NCBI GenBank assembly: GCA_963281255.1
Contig: OY725492.1
Location: forward strand, 1,054,001-1,118,000
Origin: Aphrocallistes beatrix
Taxonomy: Eukaryota > Porifera > Hexactinellida > Sceptrulophora > Aphrocallistidae
Length of the DNA stretch: 64,000 nt
Direction: 5' to 3'
Both the position numbers and the translations under genes were made by a program. Shown one piece after another: positions 32,262-44,347 of the stretch (position 1 is its first letter; each line of letters opens with the position of its first letter). The notes under the pieces were generated by a model, which was not told the DNA's origin, did not search any database, and saw nothing but the letters and a program-made list of their open reading frames with translations.

Positions 32262-33588
32262 AAAAATTCAGAAGAGTTGTAGATTGTTCTCAATTTCCCA
32301 TCACATATAATGATACGATTATCTTTGGTTAATGCAATACCACGGGGACTATACACCTCCCCAGCTTCTTCTCTGTCAGTTTTTCCCCTACCCATTGTAG
32401 CAATGATCTTTCCTGTTAATGATAATACCAATATCTTGTTAGCAGAATCGTCACTGATTGTAAAATTCCTCGTATATCAATGCAGAAGAAGAATATCTCA
32501 CTAACAGAATCTTGTGAAATGATTGTTCTGAGGAGATTTTCTTCTCTATTGAATGACTGTAGAAGATATGGAGATTTGAAAAAGAGAACGTAGAGTTCAT
32601 CTTTCAGTGTTCTTACATCGTAGATTTTAGTGGTATTCTCTGTAAAGTGAGGAGTATGGAGTGTTAATTCTGAAACTTTTTCAAGATTGTCAGGCTCTAT
32701 GTGCCAAATAGAATTATGATAGCGAGGACAAGCAAATAACATTCCAGTTTCTTTGTCTCGAGTGAGAGCAACCATCTCTACACCTGGTTTTAAACAACAT
32801 AGCTTTTGACCAGTTTTCTTATTAACCTTCAGGATGAATCCATTTGTTGTATGAGAAGACATAACAGAATTCAGAAATGATCACAATTCTGTATAGCCAC
32901 CACATTCCCTCAACTGTAAAATTCTTAACAAATAGACCATCTTTAGTAAAAATTGCTATTCTGTGATTATTCAAATCTGCTACATAAATTTTTTTTCTGT
33001 CTCAACTATAACACATTTAGGATTATTAAGCTATCCATCTCCTCCTTATCAGTCTCTCTGAATAAGGGACAAAATCCTGAATCGGAGAGTTGATAGCAGT
33101 TTGATCTCTCTTCAAGACAACATAACTCTTTCGAATCGCTGCTAACAACTCAGAATGAGGCGCATGCATTTGTTCGAATTTTTATGTTGTCACTTGTTCG
33201 AATATCTGATGTTGTCACTTGTTCGACTCTGTTTCTAAAGGAGTTGTCACTTGTTCGACTCTGTTTCTAAAGGAGTTGTATCACGTTTTCGACATCAAAT
33301 GCCTACTTTCCGCTCATTTGGTCACATTCCTATCTGAAAAAGTTACTGTACCCCCCCAAGGGAAGAGGAATAAAATGCCCAAATTCACTTGAACTCATTC
33401 GAACAAATGCAGCGTCCCCCTCAGAATCTCTCCACCTCCACCGTATCACTCATTTGACACTCTAACTGATACAATTCGGTATTAACGATTTCTAATAGTT
33501 TGTCTTTGATGACTCGAAATTCATTCCTCTTCATCTTCTCTTCCAGCTCTCTCCTCTTCTCAAGCAGACCATCAATTTTGGAAATCTA
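32262..33588 (-). pseudogene. NHL-repeat (TRIM-like) gene, decayed
   Basis: Reading on the minus strand from 33588: a coiled-coil-type exon (ISKIDGLLEKRRELEEKMKR, EFRVIKDKLLEIVNTELYQL) after a TCTAG acceptor; a TGA at the site of a 263-bp R3 insertion; then in the same frame VVSSDSKELCCLEERSNCY; then NHL-type strands (YVADLNNHRIAIFTKDGLF), a middle propeller part (IWHIEPDNLEKVSELTLHT, LKDELYVLFFKSPYLLQSF) and a last NHL blade (SPRGIALTKDNRIIICDGK). Frames shift near 32960, 32860 and 32460. NHL propellers bind protein or RNA, and with coiled coils occur in TRIM ligases; no RING or B-box is visible here. Clearly inactive as read. Confidence 0.75.
33157..33419. mobile_element. R3 element inserted in the NHL gene
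   Basis: Ends GAGGCGCATGCATTTGTTCG and CGAACAAATGCAGCGTCCCC. Perfect 8-bp duplication CTCAGAAT at 33149-33156 and 33420-33427. Inside, a 32-bp unit with GTTGTCACTTGTTCGACTCT repeats in tandem. The termini match those of the nested element at 51684-52177. Confidence 0.88.
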
Positions 33589-33835
33589 GATATCAGATAG
33601 AACAGACAGTGTAGAATACATTTTCTCAATAATTTTTCTTAATTTATTTTCATTTTTCCATTCTCAATTTTAAAACGAGAGCGATTGTCTCAAATAACTA
33701 GTTTTAAATCAATTAATCCCATGAAGGACTATTAACCATTCCATAACAACTCATTCATACGTCAATTTAATTGGACTATTGAATAGTGTACTGAACTACT
33801 CGTCATCCTACTTCACCATTCCGTGTTAGACTGTG
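33585..33835. repeat. Segmental duplicate, copy A
   Basis: About 250 bp matching 41137-41390 in the same orientation (shared GATATCAGATAGAA, GTGTAGA, AAAACGAGAG, GATTGTCTC, CATGAAGG, CTATTAACCATTCCATAACA). It starts at the upstream edge of the NHL coiled-coil exon. No terminal repeats, so a segmental copy rather than a transposon is likely. Confidence 0.75.
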
Positions 33836-34565
33836 TTTGATAACAGACCCTCAAAAAATACAAGTCTAAACTCAACCAATGTAATACGGTATATGGATAG
33901 TACTAGTTAGTATGCGCATAAGAATTAATACATAACATGAGTTTCGAACTAGGAATAAATATGAAGTTATAGTCAAAGTCTCACTCAAAGTCTAAATCCT
34001 ATACAAAATCTGTGGTTGGGCCAGTCGATATAACTACACTATTGACTTGGTTCAAGTTGGTCTAACCGTTCAACTATCATAATTAGTGATTGATAGAGCT
34101 AGCTAGTAGCGAAGCTATTTTGTTCGATTTTAACAATCTTTTTAGTTTGTCGACTATAATATGTATAGTTGCCAACTTCTGAAATGAGTGGCTAAATATT
34201 TTTTGTATTTTTCTCGGTGATTTTTCCTTATGGCCAACTTCTCTCAAATCATCAGAGATTAAGGTCTGAAATTCTGGGAAAAGGTGCTTTGAGAGGATGG
34301 GGTGTGCAAAAAAGTGTTTTTGATCCGACACCAAAGGACAATGAGACACTTTTGAAAGGCCAAACAGGGTGTGAACTTGAATCCATGAATGCAACCCTAT
34401 CATTTTTTAACGTTTGAGGTACAGAAGACAATTTTAACACCTTCTGCAGTTGCAGATTTTTCTTTCGACGTTCCCACTAAATTGGTGAATAGCATGAGCT
34501 GAACAAAAGTGAATTCTGGTTGTTACAAGAAAGGTATCATTCGAATTCAAAGTTTGCCAACATTT
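33836..34565. other. No recognised gene
   Basis: A 106-codon minus frame (34083-34403) has no domain I recognise. CTTCTGCAGTTGCAGATTTT near 34442 recurs at about 55820, a small dispersed repeat. Confidence 0.35.
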
Positions 34566-34814
34566 TTATAAATATCCACATAGGTTTGTTTTATTGAAAG
34601 CTTGGCAGGTTGAATGTAGCAGAGCCCAACTTTGATCAATTTCGATTTGTTTGATTCTTTTCACGCAATTATCATTTAACAAATGCAAATCCCTTAACCA
34701 TTTTTGGATAAAGTAGGTCAAATTAGGAGTTGTTCGGTCTGATGTTAACATTTCACAAACTGGAATTGGACCTTGCATTTCATGGTATGCTACAATTGCA
34801 TAATGGCATATCAT
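34566..34814 (-). pseudogene. Possible transposase-like fragment
   Basis: The 82-codon frame reads AYHEMQGPIPVCEMLTSDRT, YFIQKWLRDLHL and QIEIDQSWALLHSTCQAFN. The pattern 'P..EM......T..I..WL..F......P..VEIDFSWAL..S...AFN' is one I associate with uncharacterised MULE-like transposase cores found in marine invertebrates. Only a short segment survives. Tentative. Confidence 0.35.
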
Positions 34815-35338
34815 TTTTTCTGAAAGATGTTTAGAAGATACCAGTGAAGAAGTTGTAACTTCGGAAATGTGTCTTACAATAATTTAAAAAAAAGATCAAT
34901 TTGTCTCTCGGTATACAACTAAAGTTTCAGTACTAAATGAACTTGTTACTTTCAATTTATTAAACCAAAAGATTAACAAATCCTAAACATCGACTTTTGA
35001 GATACTGTTATTTTGGTTGGATGTTGCATCTCTTTTCGCAAAGGCTCTTGGCGTTTTAAATATTACACTTGGAGAAATGAAACAGTGTGGATATTGAAGT
35101 GCTTTCAGGACTTACGGTAAACTTACTACTGAAATTTACAATCAAAATACACTGCGGAATAGATCTAAACAAAATAGGAATGGTATGAAAGATAAATTAT
35201 TAAAACGAATAGAATGTTCAGATAATACAAGTACAAGTACAAGTACTGCATATCTAACCTTTCGTTTACAAATTAAGAAAAGCATTTTCTGAATACTAAA
35301 ACAGAGAATTAGTATCTGTTGATCCTCTTACTGATATA

Positions 35339-35509
35339 CAGTAGAACTCGGTTAGTACGTACCCCTCCGGGAAGCGGAAAAAAGTACGTACTAACCGAGT
35401 TGATATTATATAGGAATCTATATAATAAATGAATTCTGGTTCACAGAAATGAGTACGTACTAAGCCGAAGTACGTTGTATCCTGAGTACGTACTAACCGA
35501 GTTCAACTG
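35339..35509. mobile_element. pogo-type MITE, 171 bp
   Basis: Ends CAGTAGAACTCGGTTAGTAC and GTACTAACCGAGTTCAACTG, flanked by TA on both sides. A diverged relative lies at 49898. Confidence 0.85.
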
Positions 35510-35881
35510 TATATTATACCATGCTCACTTTTAAAACGTCTGATCTACAAAGCCAACATATTTTCAGTTACATTCAAGATATTTCAATTCTGCCATTTAG
35601 AATAAAAAGTGAATACTTGTTTGTCTTCCATCACTGGGGAAATAATGACTTTTCTTGAATGTAATTAATAGTTATAACAATAAATGCCAATTGCGAGTCG
35701 AAGTGCAAGATTTATATACTATAGTATATGTATTTTGATAATATTTTAGCGAGGTAATAAATTCTCAGATACAAACTAACAACCTAATACATACTGATAC
35801 ATACTGATGTATGTTGATACTTCCTGACAGACGCTGAACACACTGATTTATGGTAATACAAGCCTGATACACGGTTTGCTT

Positions 35882-35937
35882 CAACCGTGTTGTTTATGCT
35901 TAGATGTTCACGATTCTGTGTAGCTTCCAGGGTTTAA
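35882..35937 (+). pseudogene. Fragment copy of the GPCR helix-7 exon
   Basis: About 55 bp here (CAACCGTGTTGTTTATGCTT then AGATGTTCACGATTCTGTGT and AGCTTCCAGGGTTTAA) match 27329-27385 of the GPCR exon with only a few differences. It is an isolated piece in non-coding DNA 8 kb downstream, probably left by an ectopic duplication of the receptor gene. Confidence 0.8.
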
Positions 35938-35980
35938 ATAAATAGATTTTTTCCTATTTGTTGCAAAAAAAAGTTCTCAT

Positions 35981-37108
35981 CCTATATCTGTATCTCAAAT
36001 GATAGCGAAAATAGGATATTTTCGATGTATCCATTGTATTCCTTAGGAGATCAGCTCCCAATTTATATATTGGTTTATTTAAATAGGATAATTATTGTGG
36101 TTCCTACATTCGATTTTTGTACATCGGTTTAGAAATTAGAGTAGTGTCGAAAAGTTGGAATCTTCCCTTTGAAAATGGCTTAAAACTAAATTTAGAGAAT
36201 AAAAATTGTGAAAATCGTAAAATAAGATCATTAAAGGTTAAATAGTTAAGAACCAATGTAAAAAAGTAAACGGGAGGTGTTCAATAGCAATAGAATTGCT
36301 CGTAATTAGCGTTTGCAATCCCGGATCATAATTTCCAATCCCGGGATTCGGGATTGACCTGATGCTCAATCCCGGGATTGAATATTTCGCACTTATAATA
36401 TGCTTAATCTAGTATAGATGAAATTAATTTGTAAAACTTTATTAAATAGAATAAATTATTTCCACAATAATGATGAAGATTATAATGTAATGAATGATAT
36501 AATATTTGTATGATAAGTTTTCAATGAAGCTTTAGTTTTTATTTATTTGAGGTCGATTATTTCGTATGAAGCAAAGGTTGTCAAGCGTTGTATCACCAAG
36601 TCTAGTCCTAAATTTATTGCATAGGTAATCCCGGGATTGATATTCAAATCCCGGGATTCAATCCCGGCTGAAAACGTATCGGGATCCCGGGATTGAAAAA
36701 CCCTACTCGTAATGAAAAAATCATGTCATTTTCAATAGATTTTTGGTAAAAAAATCCATTGAGAATGACATGATCTTAAAAAGTGGGACAAAGGTAGTAG
36801 TAGTAAACCACTTCAAAAACACATTATTCCATCAGCCTAAAACTAGAATACTTTAGAGAAGTCAATCTATATGTTAGTTAGTGCGTAGAATTCGATGGAG
36901 GGATCAGTTTTAATATAAATTTGCTCAGAACTGAAATATATCAAATCACGTTCAAAGGGACTACCCTAAACCGATGTACAAAAATATAATGTAGGAACCA
37001 CAATAATGGTCTTTTAAAATAAACCAATGTACAAATTGGAAGCTGATCCCTCTTCAATGGACAAATCGAAAATATCCCATTTTCACTATAATTTGAGATA
37101 CAGATTTG
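35981..37108. repeat. Large fold-back with about 150-bp outer arms
   Basis: 35981-36135 is the inverted counterpart of 36963-37108. Shared blocks include ATCTGTATCTCAAAT, GGATATTTTCGAT and TTGTACATCGGTTTAG. The loop side has an additional 25-bp hairpin at about 36722-36776 (AATCATGTCATTTTCAAT). A hAT MITE sits inside. Confidence 0.8.
36307..36705. mobile_element. hAT-like MITE, 399 bp, nested in a fold-back
   Basis: Ends TAGCGTTTGCAATCCC and GGGATTGAAAAACCCTA, perfect 8-bp duplication CTCGTAAT (36299-36306 and 36706-36713). Subterminal CAATCCCGGGATT palindromes cluster at both ends. Confidence 0.88.
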
Positions 37109-37367
37109 GGATCTTGAATGCCCTAAGTATAAATATGTTTGCGACGAAGCTATAATGAGTTTATTCTAAATTCAAACTAGATTTAGTTGTTTTTTCAAGC
37201 ACAAATTCTTAAACATTTATAAATTTAAAACCTTTAGGGTTGAGCAAGTCGTTAATTGAAGCAAAATTTTGGAATTAATTTTAAACTTGGAATTAGTTAA
37301 CAAACCTCTCAGGAAATATCTTATTTTCTGACTTGTTTTCTGTTCCAAAATTTAAATTTTGAATATA

Positions 37368-37450
37368 CAGGTAAACCTCCCAAAGCGGCACCCATCGGGA
37401 GAATGATTTTGTGCCGCTACTCGGAGGTGCCGCTTTGGGAGGTTTACCTG
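37368..37450. mobile_element. pogo-type MITE, 83 bp near-perfect hairpin
   Basis: CAGGTAAACCTCCCAAAGCG and its complement close a short loop. Both sides are TA. Confidence 0.88.
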
Positions 37451-37675
37451 TATATCTTCACATTAGTTTTGCTTTAATATGCAAGGTGTGTCTATATCTA
37501 TGCTCCATTCAAACCCCAATTCAATCAGACTTGGCATCGATGATTTATTCGTTTATCTAAAATTTATGATGAGTCATAATTCCTTTTAGATATTCAAAGT
37601 TTAATATCTTTTGACAAAGAAGACACTTATAGAAGTGAAGGTGTGATTTATAACATGTTCAGTGTGGGAAAATAG

Positions 37676-38136
37676 TAGGGCATTAGGATCTTTCGATCCA
37701 TGATCGAAAGATCCGGATCACGATCCTTTTTTTGAGGATCGAGATCGGATCGACGATCCTTTTTAAAAGTAGGATCGGGATCGGGATCGGATCGCAACTT
37801 TTACTGAATTCGATCCGATCCTTTTTCTTTTTAATCCCTAAGTTGGAGGTGAATGTGTTGAAATTTATGTTGATTAAATATATATTTTTAATGTGTTTTA
37901 TGGTTTGAATACTAACTTAAGCACTAAGTACGCCCCAGGCTGCTGCATACGGGCGGACATTGCACGCCGTCCATGCCATAAGGCATCTCCTTCCAGGAGC
38001 TGTACTAAAATGATAGTCCTCTGATTATTATTGAAAGGATCTTTTTGGGGATCGTGATCGGATCGAAGATCCTTTTATAAAATTAGGATCGTGATCGGAT
38101 CGAAGATCCTTTTTTTGAGGATCGACTAATGCCCTA
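37676..38136. mobile_element. hAT-like MITE, 461 bp, with GATC-rich palindromes
   Basis: Ends TAGGGCATTAG and CTAATGCCCTA, perfect 8-bp duplication GAAAATAG (37668-37675 and 38137-38144). Both sides hold arrays of GGATCG/CGATCC units. Confidence 0.9.
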
Positions 38137-38385
38137 GAAAATAGCCCATCACAGATAAGATGGGAATCTGCTTGCACATCCTTAGATGATGATATAATTC
38201 TTTATGTTGATTCTTCATCCAGGATTGTGGAAGCGCAATAAATATTTTGAATATACTTGTACAAATTATGTGGATTTATGTGTCAGCCTTCTAACAATCC
38301 GTTATCTTACGTGTACATAAGTATACATTATGCTTTGAATATACATACAAGAGCAATATCTACCTAATAGGATGATATATATGCA

Positions 38386-38604
38386 CAGGGGCGGCATACA
38401 CGGTATGGCAGGTGCGGCGAGCGTACCACTTTTCTGAGTATTCCGGGATCGCCGTATCATTTTTCAGAAAGGCTCAGCTTTGCTGTACCATTACTAAGCT
38501 GTTCTAAATGAAAAAAGCATTGTAACTTAATGCATCTATGCTAAATAGACGAATATTAAGTAAATTCACATTGTACCACTTTTTGAGTGAGTGTGCCGCC
38601 CCTG
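38386..38604. mobile_element. hAT-type MITE, 219 bp
   Basis: Ends CAGGGGCGGCATACAC and GAGTGTGCCGCCCCTG, and two GTACCACTTTT subterminal motifs. The flanks are not a clear 8-bp repeat, so one edge may be altered. Confidence 0.7.
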
Positions 38605-39912
38605 ATGTATACTATATATATCCGCTATGACTAGTAATAAGTCTGAGCTTAGACTGTAAGCATGTTCTACAAAGAGCTAGACTAACTTACAACGCATCTA
38701 CTTTTAGACTTCTCGGAAACCACAATTTGAACTCGACGAATTATGATTGTTCGAATCTCTTTTGATTGACTTGTAGGCTCTCAAAAGATTCGAAATTTGA
38801 ACCAGAAGTCATTTGGATTTCCTGAAATTTAATGAAATCTAGAGATGTCAAATATTACCATGAAATTCCCTCAATTCTTTGCTACTAAGCCACTGTGCAA
38901 TATATTACCAGTATTCACAGATGATCGAACACAGAGATATTAGAATTGGTTATCAACAGGGTTGGGCGAAACCAATTTTTGTGGGTTAAACCTCATTATT
39001 CTAGGCGAATCAACTTTATTAGGTCATATCCATTTTTGGCATAACCTAGAGAATCAATATTCTGTCAATATCTAATCAACAATGTAATTACTACCATAAT
39101 AATTGGAATTCTTAAAAATCTAAGAATAAATAGGAATTCACAGAATTTATAATTATTAAAGGTGTTTGACGAAACTAATTATAATGCGCTACTATTTAAT
39201 GGCTCAGAAAGGTTCAGTGCCGAAAAATCTAGATCCTGTGTACCTGATTTCCGGGATGGTACCGTCTACCAAGGAATTAACGGTATCGCACGTAATACGT
39301 TGACCTCTCACTTTTCCCGAGGAATTAAGGTGGCAGGTAAAACTACCAAAAGCTCAGCAGTCTTTAGTCTTGGGATGAGTCAGCATGATTGACAAAAGTT
39401 TCAAGATTAGTGATTAGTGAGTTCGTACGTATATACTTGAGCTGAATTGGAATCGGGTCCATTTTTCAGAGCCCAAACTGGTACCCCAGTTTGAGGGCCC
39501 TAGACCCAAGTTTAGCAGCCATATCTATTACTAAGTTAAGTCAAACAATTTTGCATGACATGACAGCACCTGCTTTTGCTGACAAAGTTTGAATGAGAGA
39601 AATCCTTTATAAACTGCTAAATTCCTTCATTAATATATTTTTAAGTAGGATGATTTATGAAAAATTTGACTTTTAAAATTTTACCAACTTTCCTTTTATT
39701 TATAATTTCGAAATCTGTCAGTTCATTATCTTGTACTTTCTGATATATATCCAAAAATATTTTGATTTTTTGGTTCTATTTGCCGAATTGACCAAAATAG
39801 ATCCTACAGGAATTCAATTTGGGGATACAGGTTTGCCATTTTTAGTACCACCTTAGCAAAGATGACCTAATGTTCTTCAACACTCGCAGTTTTGTGCTAA
39901 TCAAAGCTTAAA
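38605..39912. other. No recognised gene
   Basis: AT-rich. A 76-codon + frame at 39162-39392 has no recognisable domain. Confidence 0.4.
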
Positions 39913-39914
39913 TA

Positions 39915-40088
39915 CAGTTCGTCTGTCAAATATTGTCGGATTGTGGAGGTTATTTTACCTCTATAATCCGACATTTTGCTGATTTTCCACAAATGTCGGA
40001 TTATGGAGGTTATTTGATAATCCGACAATTTGCTAATCCGACATTTTTTTCGTCTCCCATTGAATGTCGGATTATGGAGGTTCCACTG
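39915..40088. mobile_element. pogo-type MITE
   Basis: Right end GGAGGTTCCACTG then TA, left CAGTTCGTCTG after TA. Four copies of AATGTCGGATTATGGAGG or its complement fill the interior. Confidence 0.7.
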
Positions 40089-40090
40089 TA

Positions 40091-41136
40091 TACTAAAAAA
40101 CGTGGTTATTTGTAAAAAGATTATTTTGCTTTGGTGAGTTTAAGGTTGAATATCTAGAGGGATAATAGTGGCTGCCAGCGTGAACGGACATGTTTGGTCC
40201 CTCTGACCTGACATCTATATCCAGCATGATTCACAAAATTTTCAAGGTATGTCTCCTTACTTTGTTTGATGGTATTTTTTATTTATTACTAACTTACTAA
40301 GGTTCTACGCGATAGAAACACTTTCTCGAACAAAGTATTAGCACCTTACTTCTGAAACATCCTAAGTTCATGATCTCTAAAATGATGATTTGTATCCTCA
40401 AAATCGAGAAGCATGTTTGTGAATATTTTTTATATTAATGTTTCTCAGAGGTAAGATCCACACCAAATATATCAGAAATCCATATTTGATTATATGGCTA
40501 TTTATATTATTTTTCAAGGTCTCTAATTCGAAATATAATGCATGGAGAAGAACTCCCTGACAGAATAAGGTACTTGTTTTTCTTGAAGTGGGAAGATGGG
40601 AACTACAGGGGATGGAGATGTGTTTATTGACGGAGAAAATGACCAAAATTGAAGAAAATCCCACATTCTGTTATCTCTGTGATGTGTTTGATCCGTAAAG
40701 ATCTTTAGCAGGAACTTAGATGCTTTGCCTGTATTCACCATTTACAATTCTACACAAAACTCAGATAATTCAAGATTCAATCAATGAAAATGTGTATGTT
40801 GACGTCTGAACCTTTACAAACATTTTATAGTGTCTGAAAAACTTTCTTCTACTCCAGTGTATCCAGCAAGCTAGAAGGCTAGTGACATAGCCTAATAAAT
40901 AATTAGGATTCCTAGCCCGGGAAACGGTGGTCTCGGCATTCTGAGATGAACTGATATTCACTCCGGGCTTCCCAGGCTCCATTTCTATATTAATTGCCCT
41001 GTACTATTAATGTAAATACTGCGAAATCTAACAGTCCGATTTTTATATTATCTTACGAAATTTCCAAAGTTTGTTGTGTAACCAATTATTTTTTGTTTTT
41101 CTGCTAAGTTAAACGCAACTATATTTTGGAATTCTC
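40091..41136. other. No recognised gene
   Basis: Several short open frames (for example minus 40398-40664 and 40770-40982), none with a domain I can name. Confidence 0.4.
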
Positions 41137-41390
41137 GATATCAGATAGAATAGACAGTGTAGATTACATTTTCTTATTTAATTTTTCTTCAATTTATTTT
41201 CATTTTTCCATATTCATTTTTAAAACGAGAGTGATTGTCTCGAATAGCTAGTTTCAAATCAATGAATCTCATGAAGGCCTATTAACCATTCCATAACAAC
41301 TCATACATACCTCTGTTGAATTGAACTAGTGAATAATGTACTAAATTTACTCGTCTTCATACGTCACCATACTATGTGTTAGAAGGAGTT
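41137..41390. repeat. Segmental duplicate, copy B
   Basis: Matches 33585-33835 in direct orientation, without the NHL exon that adjoins copy A. Confidence 0.75.
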
Positions 41391-41783
41391 AGAATTGTGT
41401 GTTTAATCTTGCATACTCCAGTTTCATGTAATAAGAGTGTTATCATAACATCAATGATTAGATAGAATTCATGTTTCTCCATTTTCAATTAACAATTTTC
41501 ATTTAGCTACTTGTAGAATAAATTGGCAGAGATGCCACATCTTAAGGAGATCAATATTTGAACAAATTAGACTGCCATACTATAATATTAGGATAGCTAC
41601 TCAAACCCAAAAGTTTTCCTCCACCTTCCGAGCTGTTTTTATCCAGACAACTCACAGGTCACGGGCTACCAGTGAGTGTCGTTGAGTACAATTGTTGCTC
41701 AATGCAATAAGTCTACACTGCTTGGCTAAAAGTATTGGAACACTATATTGCACCATGAGTAATAATAAAATGGGTATATCTAT

Positions 41784-41866
41784 TAGGGGTGTACCGGATA
41801 TCCGGCCTGATAACCGGATATCCGGATCCGGCCGGAGTAGAAAATCTCTAATCCGGTACACCTCTA
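41784..41866. mobile_element. hAT-like MITE, 83 bp
   Basis: Ends TAGGGGTGTACCGGAT and ATCCGGTACACCTCTA. Perfect 8-bp duplication ATATCTAT (41776-41783 and 41867-41874). The interior is CCGGATATCCGG palindromes. Confidence 0.9.
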
Positions 41867-41874
41867 ATATCTAT

Positions 41875-43646
41875 GGAGGCCAATCCAGAGTTGATGAAAA
41901 TCTAGCATCAATTTCGAAATCTACACGCTCGAACAAATCAATTTAGAAGCTTCCTATAGATAATCCTTTCCAAAGCGTAATTACTAGTACCTGTGCCACC
42001 TTGTACATAAGTTTGCATTGCTGAAATTTAGGCATAATAATATAGTATCTGCATAAAACCCTTCCAAATTGAAGATTAATTATGCACATACTATATAGCG
42101 GGATACCGACAATTCGGTACACGACAATTAGGCCCCTTTTTTTTACTAAAAAATCCATAGATCCAGTGTAATATCTCGGGATCCCGGGATGGTTGGAACT
42201 ATGCTTGACTTCGCGAGGGTTCGCCTGAGAATTAACGCGAATAGCGAATCCATGGACAGCGAGATCAAAGAAAACCGGGGTTAGGCTACTAGATTACAAA
42301 ACTATGTACTTTATTCATACTTAACAACTGTCCCGTTTTTCTCGAGTGTCCCGCTTTACATGAAATTTCCCCATTTTGCTCCGCTTTTTTTAATTTTAAG
42401 TGTAGTTCTTTTCAATTGCACCCGCCATGTCCCGCTAAATTCAACGCTGCGTCCCGCTTTTATCATGGCTCAGGTTGGCTGTATGTTTATTGTATACTAA
42501 TTAATCATTAAATGCAAAATTGATTGTGTGTAAATCTTCATTAATACAGGCTAATTTATTATCAGTAACTATGTAACTATATAAGTTCTCTACACCTTTT
42601 GACATATAATTATATCTTATGATTTATTATTAGCTTCTCTACTATCTCTCTTCTATGATATCCACTGTTATGTTTCCAGATGTAGAGTAACTATTCCCCA
42701 GATCTTGTGAAATCTGAACCTGTCTAATAGTCCAGATTTTAAATCAACAACTTGATGATTCTGAGAAGAGCAATAGATGGTCCGGGACAGGACCAGTTCA
42801 TTCAAGAAGGCAGGAGCCCATTTTACTCGAAAGTAACGTTTGTGAACGCAGGCTACTCACTCATCTAAAATTTATCTTCTTGTCGACTGATCGAAGCCAC
42901 AGTTTTCTGATGAAAGAGAAGAAGGTCAGGGTGGATTCATGCTAGTTATGCTTCCAACAATTGACATTTGGTTTTTAGATGTAGATTTCGAATATCGCAT
43001 TTTCGTATCTATGTGATAACTATTTTGCTTATTTTTATGACTGATTATAATTTTAAAGTATATTAGAAACTATTTTTCATTCAAATCTATACGGTGCAAA
43101 ACCTGTTCTATACACTAAGGCAATGGTGCAGTTCAGAATACGTGGACTATGGACTAACTATTATAGTTACGAATGCTCGATTTTAATTGTATGGATTTTA
43201 GGCGCCAAAAACCGAACTAAAGTACTACTTAATTAACTATATAATGCATCATGTATACTATACCAAGTTCTATTTCAAATTTATATTGCTACACTCATCA
43301 CACTACTCGCACGAATTCATTACTTTAAAATACTATGGCCTGCATTGTGTCCGGTTGTACATCCAACTCGATTTTCAGTCACCTATCCAGTATTTGTGCT
43401 ACCAGCTGTTAAATCTGTTAAATCCTCCTGAAAGTATTCATTCTATTGTTGAAACAATCAACTATGTATGCACTACCCCTCTGTACCAATTCGGATACAG
43501 TCATCAATATGGTAATCACATACAGCCAGTACTATCACTGTCGCTCATTGCTCCCTCCTCAAATACTGTTTATCAACATACCAGTGTCTTTAACTTTACA
43601 TATTTTATCAATACTTGTTGTCTTATCTAGTCGATATTTAATATGC
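41875..43646. other. No recognised gene
   Basis: AT-rich. A 128-codon + frame (43244-43630) shows no recognisable domain and coding status is doubtful. Repeated GTCCCGCTTT at 42340-42460 hints at a decayed MITE. Confidence 0.35.
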
Positions 43647-44140
43647 ACAAGCGCGCTTCGCTTGCTTGCGCTGCGCGGCTGGCGGACACTTTGTGTCCGC
43701 CAGAGGCTCCCTTCGGTCGCCTGGAGTCACATTAGTTAATTATAAGGGAGATAGCATCTCTAAATATGTCTGTCCTACTGTGAAAATCGATATCACTCGA
43801 AAAATCACCAAATTTGTCAATTTTAAATTTTTTGATGCGTAATGATGACGTCACAACAAAGTGATGAGTCATCATTTTTTGATGATAGTTGCATTATATG
43901 TGAGGTATGTTAGTATACATATTCTATTAAAATCTCAGCCTTCTATCTCATATAATGGTTGAGTTATGCTCGAATAACTCTGTTGTTTAACTTTTTAAAA
44001 TGTGACAATGACGTCATAATTCCATGATGAGTCAACATTTTGCTCTGAGCTCAGAACTTACTGGAGCCATAGCCAAAAGACTCCCACATGCCAAAAATTA
44101 ACTTTCTATGACTGGCAGTTTCTTCAATCAATTCGTTACA
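43647..44140 (+). repeat. R1 repeat, full length
   Basis: ACAAGCGCGCTTCGCTTGCT to CAATTCGTTACA, followed by TA run and the inverted ATTAATCGAGTTTTAAT motif at 44169. Confidence 0.92.
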
Positions 44141-44347
44141 GATATATATATATATACATACACAAACATTAATCGAGTTTTAATAGTAAGGATTTATCCT
44201 TTATTATATTCATTACGCGTTGTTCTACTGAATTCAATATTTATCAATAAGCTATATATCTCCTTAGAGTTGCGGTTTTTAACTGGATAGTGGGGTACAG
44301 AGTAATCAATGTTAATACAAAGATTCTGATATATCAGTTAATATATA

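Noticed and set aside
43244-43630. 128-codon + frame
   Set aside because: No domain, compositional signal or splice context; likely a chance frame in AT-rich DNA.
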